Assembly: GCA_003154635.1 (NCBI GenBank)
Contig: PMDX01000270.1
Location: forward strand, 922-7,858
Direction of reading: 5' to 3'
Source: Actinomycetota bacterium
GTDB taxonomy: Bacteria; Actinomycetota; Geothermincolia; Fen-727; Anoxymicrobiaceae
DNA: 6,937 nucleotides
Positions 1 through 5,330 of the stretch are shown piece by piece. The translations under genes and the position numbers were made by a program. Each line of letters starts with the position of its first letter. The stretch's first letter is position 1. Under the pieces are notes generated by a model. That model saw nothing but the letters and a program-made list of their open reading frames with translations, searched no databases and was not told the DNA's origin.

Positions 1-100
1 GACCCCCGGCTTGACCCCAGGAATGCAAGGGAGGAATGGGCCTCCGAGCCTTGAATAAGCAGACTGTCGGTCATTTCAAGCGTCATACAGATAGTGGGTG
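1..100. other. Left edge, no secure gene; REP-like motif on minus strand
   Basis: No gene can be supported here. Read on the minus strand, bases 8-18 give GGGGTCAAGCC, close to the ends of the two REP-like elements further along (GGGTCAAGTC at 1904-1913 and GGGGTCAGGTC at 5312-5322). It may therefore be the end of another copy whose remainder lies outside the window. One plus-strand frame is open from base 1 to a TGA at 52-54 and could be the tail of a gene entering from the left, but 17 residues are too few to judge. I see no convincing promoter for the gene starting at 101. Confidence 0.3.
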
Positions 101-274
101 ATGGCATTGTTGTACTGGGCTGTGGTCTTCCTGATCATTGCGATAGTAGCGGCAATCCTGGGTTTTGGTGTGATAGGGGGAGTCGCAGCAACTATTGCCA
201 AGGTCTTGTTCATCGTATTCTTGATCCTGCTGGTGCTCTCGCTGATATTCGGCTGGCGAGGGCGGCGCGCTTGA
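101..274 (+). CDS. DUF1328/UPF0391 small membrane protein (YtjA-like)
   Basis: This is a 57-residue, almost wholly hydrophobic protein. It begins MALLYWAVVFLIIAIVAAIL, continues through a Gly-rich turn (GFGVIGG, residues 21-27) into a second hydrophobic segment (about residues 28-50), and ends in a basic tail, GWRGRRA. Length, the ALLYWAVVFLI opening, the GFGVIGG centre and the GWRxRR end all match the DUF1328 (UPF0391) family of two-helix inner-membrane proteins. The family's biochemical role is unknown; members often sit near stress genes. The ATG at 101 gives the canonical start. A GTG at 98 is also in frame but adds only one residue. No good Shine-Dalgarno is visible, so the translation signal is weak. 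A longer overlapping frame (94-279) is Cys/Gly-rich, resembles nothing, and is a shadow. I am confident of the family; the function is unassigned. Confidence 0.88.
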   Translation: MALLYWAVVFLIIAIVAAILGFGVIGGVAATIAKVLFIVFLILLVLSLIFGWRGRRA

Positions 275-331
275 CGTGAAACGAAAATACCTGAGACGTG
301 GCTGCCAATTCAGCAGGCGCATTGCTCAACA

Positions 332-541
332 ATGTTGATTACCGTGGCAGACGCCCCGTGTCGACTACCCCACTTCGAGTCGCTGCACAGGCAAACCGGT
401 AAAGGTCCGGAGCGCACTCGGGAAGAGCAAAGAATAGGCAAAGAGGATCTCCGAGCAGGGCAACAGGTTGATCGAGGAGGGGAAAAGGCGCTCGAAAAAA
501 GAATGGAAGAGATGAAGAAGAAGCGAGAGGCCAGTAAATAG
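332..541 (+). CDS. Doubtful small charged protein
   Basis: This 69-codon frame has a Lys/Glu/Arg-rich C-terminal third (ALEKRMEEMKKKREASK), which could form an amphipathic or coiled-coil helix. I do not recognise a family. The ATG at 332 lacks a Shine-Dalgarno. A purine-rich GAGGAGG stretch near 473-479 lies too far from the next in-frame ATG (504) to be a good ribosome site for it. In favour of a real gene: the frame ends 18 bases before a strong terminator hairpin, so something upstream is probably transcribed to that point. Against it: the N-terminal half has no protein-like pattern, and overlapping minus-strand frames are longer. It may be a relic whose true start has been lost. Confidence 0.3.
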   Translation: MLITVADAPCRLPHFESLHRQTGKGPERTREEQRIGKEDLRAGQQVDRGGEKALEKRMEEMKKKREASK

Positions 542-559
542 CGTTCGGGGTAGACGCGC

Positions 560-594
560 CAAAGCCTCGCCTCCGAGCGAGGCTTTGATTATTG
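560..594 (+). terminator. Intrinsic-type terminator hairpin
   Basis: Bases 560-570 (CAAAGCCTCGC) pair perfectly with 577-587 (GCGAGGCTTTG), giving an 11-bp stem with a 6-base loop (CTCCGA). The T-tract after the stem is short and broken (ATTATT), so termination may be moderate. Because the stem starts with AAA and ends with TTT, it could also work on the opposite strand. It closes the 101-541 transcription unit and insulates it from the esterase, which must then start from a promoter within about 50 bases or from read-through. Confidence 0.75.
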
Positions 595-621
595 GCGATC
601 ACAAAGCGGCCCGGACCATTC

Positions 622-627
622 AGGAGG
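622..627 (+). promoter_or_regulatory. Shine-Dalgarno of the esterase gene
   Basis: AGGAGG lies seven bases before the ATG at 635. It is a consensus anti-16S match at ideal spacing and settles the start of the hydrolase gene. Confidence 0.85.
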
Positions 628-634
628 ACTGACA

Positions 635-1591
635 ATGACGGAGCAGCACCTCGACCTCTTGGACATCACAACCAACCCTGTTGATGACCTGCTAACGCGT
701 ATCCTATACAACTGCGAGGTCGTACCCAGCGTCACCTACGCCGTCGCGGGCAACTACGACTGCAAGCTCGACCTCTGGCTCCCGAAGGACGCCGCCGGGC
801 CAGTCCCGACGCTTATATACCTGCATGGCGGAGGATGGGTCAGCGGTCTCAGGCAGGAGTTCTCGCTATTGTTCCTGCCCTTCATAGAGATGGGTTTCGC
901 TGTGGCGAACGTCCAGTACCGCATGGGGCACGTGTCTGCCGCGCCCGCGGCCGTACTTGACTGCCGTGCAGCACTGCGCTGGGTTGTCTACAACGCGGAC
1001 AAATACAATTTCGATGTTGACAGGATCGTGACGTTCGGCCACTCCGCGGGCGGCCACCTCGCGCTTATGACCGGAATGCTTCCGGCTTCTGCGGGCCTTG
1101 ACTTCGAGACACCGGGCGGCAATGACCTGGAGCGCCAGGAAGCCATGATGCGGTACTACGCTGAATGCGAGGAGGGGAAGGACGAGCTCAAAGTGGCCGC
1201 CATCATAGCGTGGTCGGGAATAACCGACGTCAACGATCTTCTCGCGGGCGTGAACAGGAAGGGGTACGCTCTCTCATGGCTCGGCACCGTGCCTTATGTC
1301 GAGGAGCTGGCGAAGAGGATGTCGCCACTCACGTATGTCAGGCCTGAGCTGCCGCCGATGCTGCTGATACACGGCGACGCGGATATGGTCGTGCCTTACA
1401 GCCAGGCCGTGAGGCTGCAGGAGGCGCTTGACAAGGCGGGCGTGAATAACGTCCTGGTGACCATCCCGGGAGGCGTTCATGTCAGGTTCAAGGAGGAGGA
1501 AATCACCAGGATCTACGCGCTCATCCGCGACCTGCTGATCAGGAACGACCTGATGCCTGCCGGGCAAAGGCCTGACGGCGTTACCGCTTGA
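635..1591 (+). CDS. Alpha/beta hydrolase, esterase/lipase (BD-FAE/HSL-like)
   Basis: This 318-residue protein has the complete layout of an alpha/beta-hydrolase-fold carboxylesterase. The oxyanion-hole motif HGGGW is at residues 64-68. The nucleophile elbow GHSAGG is at 135-140, with Ser137 as nucleophile. The acid motif HGDADMVVP is at 246-254, with Asp250 the likely acid. The catalytic His282 sits in GGVHVRF. The HGGGW form and the spacing match the BD-FAE/hormone-sensitive-lipase-like branch, which hydrolyses short-chain or acyl esters. There is no signal peptide or membrane segment, so the enzyme is expected in the cytoplasm. An insert at about residues 155-225 probably forms a cap over the active site and sets substrate choice, which the sequence does not reveal. 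The gene stands alone, between a terminator on the left and a convergent gene 29 bases to the right. Arylformamidase-type hydrolases share this fold and remain an alternative. Confidence 0.92.
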   Translation: MTEQHLDLLDITTNPVDDLLTRILYNCEVVPSVTYAVAGNYDCKLDLWLPKDAAGPVPTLIYLHGGGWVSGLRQEFSLLFLPFIEMGFAVANVQYRMGHVSAAPAAVLDCRAALRWVVYNADKYNFDVDRIVTFGHSAGGHLALMTGMLPASAGLDFETPGGNDLERQEAMMRYYAECEEGKDELKVAAIIAWSGITDVNDLLAGVNRKGYALSWLGTVPYVEELAKRMSPLTYVRPELPPMLLIHGDADMVVPYSQAVRLQEALDKAGVNNVLVTIPGGVHVRFKEEEITRIYALIRDLLIRNDLMPAGQRPDGVTA

Positions 1592-1620
1592 GGCCCGCGC
1601 CGTTTGGGGGCTCGAGCGCC

Positions 1621-2082
1621 TTAAGCCTCGGCCACGCGGCCCGTCTGCGCAGCGCCCACACCTCCGGCGACAGCCGCAATCAGCGAGAATACCGAGAAGA
1701 GCCAGAGGCCCACTCCTGGAGCTAACGCGGAGCTGGTACCAGGCACCTTTTCTGGCCGACATGACGTTGTATCTATACTCCGGTCTCTGGGGTCGGGCGA
1801 TACCTGCTGGACCACAACCTGCTCACCCCTGCCAAAGGGTTGAGGGGATCTTGGGATGTGGGTATTCTTTTCTTCACTTGAAGACCACTGCCCCACATCC
1901 CAAGACTTGACCCTGTCAGGTAGATTGACGCAGCAGTCATAGAGCGGGCACACCCCGTTCGGCATCTGCGAGGTCCAGAACGGCTTCCCTTCAACTCTGT
2001 TGCAGCCCGCGCATTGCCCGCCCAGGAACTCGCAACCTCCACAATGGATTCCGCACACAGAAGCGAGCTCTTTGCTATCCAT
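1621..2082 (-). CDS. DUF3795 Cys-rich protein with an abnormal C-terminal tail
   Basis: This 153-residue frame begins MDSKELASVCGIHCGGCEFL. Its cysteines at 10, 14, 17, 24, 27, 45, 50 and 51 form the CGxxCxxC / CxGC / CPxYxCC pattern of DUF3795, a family thought to bind a metal and with no known function. The start at 2082 is fixed by GGGAGG six bases upstream; the frame is open further upstream but that part is 5' leader. After NLPDR (residues 53-57) the usual continuation (a further Cys-rich HCGLC-like segment and a helical end) is absent. The next ~25 codons are the REP-like hairpin at 1837-1913. The remainder ends in a Gly/Ala/Leu-rich membrane-like stretch (about residues 122-145) and a short tail. 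I infer that a REP element inserted or a deletion occurred and joined the domain to foreign sequence, so the product may be non-functional. Confidence 0.7.
   Translation of the reverse strand: MDSKELASVCGIHCGGCEFLGGQCAGCNRVEGKPFWTSQMPNGVCPLYDCCVNLPDRVKSWDVGQWSSSEEKNTHIPRSPQPFGRGEQVVVQQVSPDPRDRSIDTTSCRPEKVPGTSSALAPGVGLWLFSVFSLIAAVAGGVGAAQTGRVAEA
1837..1913. repeat. REP-like inverted-repeat element inside the DUF3795 frame
   Basis: A 14-bp perfect inverted repeat, 1849-1862 (TCTTGGGATGTGGG) and 1892-1905, encloses 29 bases. Within that loop TCTTCA (1871-1876) and TGAAGA (1879-1884) form a second hairpin. The symmetry continues outward imperfectly: GGGTTGAG (1837-1844) on the left corresponds to GGGTCAAG read inward from 1913 on the minus strand, with four extra bases (1845-1848) on the left. 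The whole is thus a ~77-base element with 22-26-base ends. The outer end motif GGGTCAAGTC resembles that of the RAYT-derived element at 5149-5322. It lies mid-frame in the minus-strand gene, so it is not a normal terminator. Confidence 0.75.
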
Positions 2083-2240
2083 GTCAAACCTCCCTCGATT
2101 GCGACCGCATTGAAGACACAAGAACACTCTAACGAAATTGAATCTTACGAGGAGTGTGAAGAAGGGACCCCGGAACCGGGCAAGGCCAGTATTGTGGGAA
2201 ATGGTAAAATCAAAATGTCTAATCATTCAGGAGGACCAGA
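2083..2240. other. Divergent intergenic stretch with DUF3795 ribosome site
   Basis: This is the leader of the minus-strand DUF3795 gene and the region before the plus-strand nucleotidyltransferase relic. CCTCCC at 2089-2094 is GGGAGG on the minus strand, six bases before the ATG at 2082, and sets that start. A small 5-bp inverted repeat (2169-2173 with 2176-2180, CCCGG/CCGGG) is visible, with no assigned role. AGGAGG at 2229-2234 lies seven bases before a TTG at 2242, but that TTG opens the wrong frame for the relic. I see no convincing -35/-10 pair on either strand. Confidence 0.5.
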
Positions 2241-2417
2241 TTTGAGGAAGGGCGCAGCCTGCTCGATCATGTGGGTCTCATGCTCGATCTCGAGTACCTC
2301 CTCAACGTCAAAGTGGATGTCGTCTCGGAAGGTGGAATCAACCCCGGAATGTGCGATCGCATACTCAAGTTCTACATTCGCCGTCACCTGACACCGATAC
2401 TGCATGTAGGCGCCTGA
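2241..2417 (+). pseudogene. C-terminal fragment of an MNT-type nucleotidyltransferase
   Basis: The plus frame from 2241 to the TGA at 2415-2417 reads FEEGRSLLDHVGLMLDLEYL, then LLNVKVDVVSEGGINP, then MCDRIL. This is the signature of the second half of small MNT/Pol-beta-type nucleotidyltransferase domains (PF01909-like): a GRSLLDxVGLxLxLExLL helix, the KVDVV strand and the GLNPxxRDRIL segment. The essential first half, with the GSRARG motif and paired Asp residues, is missing: an in-frame TAA stands just upstream and no such motif is present in the preceding bases. After DRILK the sequence departs from the usual EAVPL end. Intact members are often antitoxins or AMP-transferases paired with a HEPN protein; no HEPN partner is visible. 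This is a non-functional relic, cut at both ends. Confidence 0.75.
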
Positions 2418-2419
2418 GC

Positions 2420-2527
2420 AATGTTCTCTTCAATTGGTGGGACATGCCGGTAGACTACACTCGCCTACCTTCAGAAGATTGGAGGCTGTGGATGCGAATT
2501 GGTAGCAAGGGTGAAAAAAACGCGTGA
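2420..2527 (+). other. Possible coding tail overlapping the glycosyltransferase start
   Basis: In the frame reading NVLFNWWDMPVDYTRL and on to IGSKGEKNA, this stretch looks protein-like and ends in a TGA at 2525-2527. That stop overlaps the GTG start of the next gene (2524-2526) as GTGA, the usual geometry of coupled genes. The frame is open back to 2246 but there overlaps the nucleotidyltransferase relic in another frame, so the true upstream part must have been lost. The only ATG inside (2444) would give 27 residues without a clear ribosome site. I do not recognise the family. It could be the end of a lost upstream gene of the glycosyltransferase operon, or chance. Confidence 0.3.
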
Positions 2528-4065
2528 AAGCAAGAATCAAAGATGAGCTATGTAGATACCCATCTCATTACGTCTCTCTTTTCGTGCTTTTTGCAATAGG
2601 CTGCGGCCTCAGGTTGTACTACGTTCTCACTGCTATCGCCGATGGAGACGAACTTAGCTCCTACCTTTCATTTGCATCAAGGAAGTTGAGCTTCTGTCTT
2701 TCCAACTACGATCCCAACAATCATCCCCTGAACTCGCTTCTTGTCCACATGACAACGAGGGCCTTTGGAAACAGCCTTCCTGTAATAAGAATATGGGTTT
2801 TTGTCTGTGGCGTTGCGGCGATGCCATTGATATATGTCATCATACGAAAAATATACAACAAGGAAGCAGCCATTCTGGGCGTTGCCCTGACCGCTTCATC
2901 ATTCGCTCTTGTGCTTTACTCATCAACAGCGAGGGGATACTCACTGCAGGTTTGCCTGTACCTTCTTCTCATTCTGGTCGCAATCCGCATCAAGGAGACG
3001 GGAAAGGGCTGGGTATGGTTCGTGATTATCATTTCCCTGGGATTCTACGCCCTGATCACGTTTCTGTATTTCGTTGCAGGTGTTTTTCTCTGGCTCCTTA
3101 TTTCGGCATGGCGTAATGACACCTACACTGAACGATCGGTGTTCATCAAGAAGCTGGTCTTCTATACCGCATTGGCCGCTGTTGCGACAGGCATCTTATA
3201 CACGCCATTTATCCTGCAATCAGGCCTGAACTCGATAATCGACAACTCTATCTCCAAATCACTTGCGTTATCTGACTTCATCAGGAATACGCCTGGTGTG
3301 ATATCAGGCACATACAGGTTCTGGTCTTATGATGTCAGGTTCTTCATATACCCGATACTATTCGCGGGCTTTGCTCTTTCGATAATCTTGAATAAAAAGA
3401 TATCCAGGGCGAAGGCCAACCTCCCCCTTGCGGTACTGATCGGGGCTGTCCTTGTCTTTGTGGCGCAGAGAAGAATTCCCTTCTCCAGGGTTTCCGTTCC
3501 TTTCCTGCCGTTATTTTTCGGCTGCGCTTCGGCAGGTCTTTACTTCGTCGTCCATTCTTTACTGGATCGGGTGAGAACAAGAAGAAGTCATGTTGTCAGA
3601 CCATATTATCTGAGTCTTCTTTCCGTTGGCCTGGCGGTAATCCTGTTGATAATGGTTTTTCCAGGGGTTTCCTACCATGGGAACAAACCGTTCTTGTGGG
3701 AGTACCCGGGGATGAACTACCCGACTATTGCCAGGTTGATAAAATCAAGGTTGCATGAAGACGATCTGGTTTGCAGCAACTTGCTGAATTCAATCAATTT
3801 GACCTACTACTTTGAGCGCGAGGGAATTCCGCTCGAGCACCTCTACAAGAACCTGAAAGAGGTAAGAACACTGCCTCCGGCAGATGTGAAAAGGGTTCTA
3901 ATAGTCACTGACCTTGGATATGGGTCGCTGGCCTCGACAGTGGAAGATTGCAACCTTGAATTCAACAGCAGTCTCGTTTCTTCTGAATCGTGGTACAACA
4001 ATGACAGGAGAGTCGCGTACAGCCTGTTTCAAATCATGGTCATTCCCCTGGAGAACGCCAAATGA
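2524..4065 (+). CDS. GT-C superfamily membrane glycosyltransferase (GT39/ArnT-like)
   Basis: This 513-residue polytopic membrane protein starts with GTG. About ten hydrophobic segments span residues 15-380, followed by a soluble C-terminal domain (about 382-513). The first outside loop carries DGDE (Asp40, Asp42, Glu43), the acidic catalytic motif expected in GT-C enzymes. It is followed by NNHPLN (65-70), the counterpart of the conserved HPP(L) motif, and by STARGYSL (134-141), matching the conserved ARxY region. Enzymes of this class use a polyprenyl-phosphate sugar and transfer the sugar on the outer face of the cytoplasmic membrane to lipid, protein or glycan; acceptor and sugar cannot be read from the sequence. 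The next gene starts within its stop codon (ATGA), so the two are translationally coupled. Third codon positions look more AT-rich than in the esterase and ABC genes, suggesting acquisition by transfer. Start choice is moderately sure (AAGG ten or so bases upstream). Confidence 0.85.
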   Translation: MKARIKDELCRYPSHYVSLFVLFAIGCGLRLYYVLTAIADGDELSSYLSFASRKLSFCLSNYDPNNHPLNSLLVHMTTRAFGNSLPVIRIWVFVCGVAAMPLIYVIIRKIYNKEAAILGVALTASSFALVLYSSTARGYSLQVCLYLLLILVAIRIKETGKGWVWFVIIISLGFYALITFLYFVAGVFLWLLISAWRNDTYTERSVFIKKLVFYTALAAVATGILYTPFILQSGLNSIIDNSISKSLALSDFIRNTPGVISGTYRFWSYDVRFFIYPILFAGFALSIILNKKISRAKANLPLAVLIGAVLVFVAQRRIPFSRVSVPFLPLFFGCASAGLYFVVHSLLDRVRTRRSHVVRPYYLSLLSVGLAVILLIMVFPGVSYHGNKPFLWEYPGMNYPTIARLIKSRLHEDDLVCSNLLNSINLTYYFEREGIPLEHLYKNLKEVRTLPPADVKRVLIVTDLGYGSLASTVEDCNLEFNSSLVSSESWYNNDRRVAYSLFQIMVIPLENAK

Positions 4066-5123
4066 GAAGGCTCAGTGTAGTTATAGCTGCAATCGCAATC
4101 TCAGCGATCGCTTTGGTTGGCGCGGGATGTTCCACGAATAGAGATAGCGGATCCGGCTACTATACGAATCTTGGTTCTGGAAGGCCCAATGCCATCTTCT
4201 CTTTGGACTCGAGTCACGCCTGGGTAGTAGGCGATGATCTGATTCTGAACTACAACGGCGTTGACTGGAAAATGAAGAAACCTCGAGAAAACGCCTCCTA
4301 TACAGGAGTCTGGGCTTCCAGCCCCAGCCAGGTATGGGTAGCGGGTAGCATCGGCAACAACATCAAGACAATGTCCGGGGAAATCCTCTTCTTCAATGGT
4401 CATAAGTGGATGCACCAGAAGCAACTTGCAGGCATGCGGCTTGACGGAATATTCGGCCTGGATTCTTCCCATGTCTGGGCCTTCGGAGACGGGGGCACCA
4501 TCCTCTTCTTCGATGGGGGTGGATGGACTGCTCAACGCACGGGTGTTGACTGGAATGTCAAAGATATATGGGCATCCGACCCCGACCATGTCTGGGCAGT
4601 TGGGAGTGGTGGGATTCTGTTCTACAACGGTATTTCCTGGAGCAGCCAGTGGATGAAAAAGAGCAGTCCCATCTTTCCGGGTCTGAACAGTATTGATGGG
4701 TTAGGCACTGACCGCGTTTGGGCTGCCGGAAGCGCGGACGGCGGGGTCTCCGCTTCGATACTGTTCTTCGACGGGACAGAATGGACGCAGCAGTTCACCA
4801 GTCCTGGTCCCGGTTCGCAAGATGGTGAGGGTGCAACAAAGGTGCCGGAATCCAAAGTTTCCCATGTCGATCCCATTAGATCCGTCTACGCTGTGCGCGC
4901 GGACGAAGTCTATGCGGTTTCCGGACATGTTGTGCTTGTTTATGACGGCAAGAAGTGGAGGAAAAAAGAAGTGAGTGACGGACTAGTTCTTACTGACGTG
5001 ACCAGCTTTCCGCAGCCTGGATATATATGCGCCGTGGGTTATTCCACCGGTTTCGATAATAATACCAGCGCAACTACACATGAGGCTTTCGTCTACAACC
5101 TGAAGGAGTTCCTCCAGCACTGA
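4062..5123 (+). CDS. Seven-repeat beta-propeller lipoprotein
   Basis: This 353-residue exported protein has a basic N-terminus (MRR), a hydrophobic core (5-20) and LVGAGC23 as a lipobox-like site, with Gly rather than Leu at -3. Cys23 is the likely lipidated residue, so the protein is probably anchored outside the cytoplasm. The mature part contains seven imperfect repeats of about 40-50 residues on the pattern (I/V)W-x-x-D-x-x-xVWAVG-x-G-x-ILFFDG-x-x-W. Their VWAVG-equivalent cores are near residues 53-57, 91-95, 139-142, 177-181, 219-223, 283-286 and 322-326; repeats 2-5 are the most regular and 1, 6 and 7 are degenerate. Seven such units predict a closed seven-bladed propeller, a fold used for binding. 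ATG overlaps the upstream stop (ATGA), with GGAG eight bases before it, so expression is tied to the glycosyltransferase. The ligand is unknown; the protein could be a partner, acceptor or sugar-binding accessory. No catalytic residues are recognised. Confidence 0.8.
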   Translation: MRRLSVVIAAIAISAIALVGAGCSTNRDSGSGYYTNLGSGRPNAIFSLDSSHAWVVGDDLILNYNGVDWKMKKPRENASYTGVWASSPSQVWVAGSIGNNIKTMSGEILFFNGHKWMHQKQLAGMRLDGIFGLDSSHVWAFGDGGTILFFDGGGWTAQRTGVDWNVKDIWASDPDHVWAVGSGGILFYNGISWSSQWMKKSSPIFPGLNSIDGLGTDRVWAAGSADGGVSASILFFDGTEWTQQFTSPGPGSQDGEGATKVPESKVSHVDPIRSVYAVRADEVYAVSGHVVLVYDGKKWRKKEVSDGLVLTDVTSFPQPGYICAVGYSTGFDNNTSATTHEAFVYNLKEFLQH

Positions 5124-5148
5124 GTATTTCAGCGGTAGCGGCTAAGCT

Positions 5149-5322
5149 GGGGCTCAGGTCTTTTATTGTTTATCCTTTTCTCTCTGGTTTTTCAGTATGT
5201 TGCCATATCGGTTCTTTATCGACTTCAGTACGGAGATGAACAGCTCTCTGGAAGAATCCTCTTTGCATACTGTCTGCCCGTTATTTCCACTGGTTGTCAC
5301 ATGGTGCGGGGGACCTGACCCC
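5149..5322. mobile_element. MITE-like element derived from a RAYT transposon
   Basis: The ends are inverted: GGGGCTCAGGTC at 5149-5160 on the plus strand matches GGGGTCAGGTC read from 5322 to 5312 on the minus strand, with one extra base. Between them, on the minus strand, is only the start of a RAYT transposase followed by a stop next to the far end. The element is therefore about 174 bases, has both ends and carries no complete enzyme, as in internally deleted non-autonomous elements. It sits in the gap between two convergent genes, eight bases after the permease stop. No target duplication is evident. The plus-strand T-rich stretch after 5160 may also help terminate the upstream operon. 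Confidence 0.65.
5163..5306 (-). pseudogene. N-terminal remnant of REP-associated tyrosine transposase (RAYT)
   Basis: The minus strand from 5306 reads HHVTTSGNNGQTVCKEDSSR, then ELFISVLKSIKNRYGNIL, then KNQREKDKQ and a TAA at 5163-5165. This matches the N-terminus of RAYT (Y1_Tnp) proteins, whose usual form is YHVTxRGNNRQxIFxDDxDRxxFLxxL followed by xRYGxxL. In intact proteins the next block holds the HUH metal-binding motif (such as NHYHLL) and later the catalytic tyrosine; both are absent, so the fragment cannot transpose DNA. The frame continues upstream straight into the inverted end (codons for SGPP at 5307-5318) with no start codon, so the normal N-terminal ~10 residues are also lost. 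RAYTs are single-copy enzymes that mobilise REP sequences, which fits the REP-like ends nearby. Confidence 0.75.
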
Positions 5323-5330
5323 TTGACGGG

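Noticed and set aside
36..101. 21-codon leader peptide ending in TGATG at the DUF1328 start
   Set aside because: AGGGAGG is only one or two bases before the ATG, too close for initiation, and the peptide has no attenuator-like feature.
94..279. 61-codon plus-strand frame over the DUF1328 gene
   Set aside because: It is Cys/Gly-rich with no family resemblance and overlaps the clearly recognisable 101-274 protein in another frame.
1592..1620. Possible two-way terminator between convergent genes
   Set aside because: Only the 8-bp palindrome GCTCGAGC is present, without a stem of useful length or a T-tract.
1274..1762. Long minus-strand frame opposite the esterase end
   Set aside because: Arg/Gly/Pro-rich shadow of a GC-rich gene; the plus-strand esterase has full catalytic motifs up to 1591.
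2242..2391. TTG-start frame with an ideally placed AGGAGG (2229-2234)
   Set aside because: The product is Ser/Thr/Lys low-complexity, and the overlapping frame shows clear nucleotidyltransferase sequence. The 13-base match of this SD area (2224-2236) to 617-629 before the esterase is probably due to the shared SD.
2223..2405. 60-codon minus-strand frame
   Set aside because: It is the exact antisense of the nucleotidyltransferase relic; its acidic, helix-like look is a mirror of that coding sequence.
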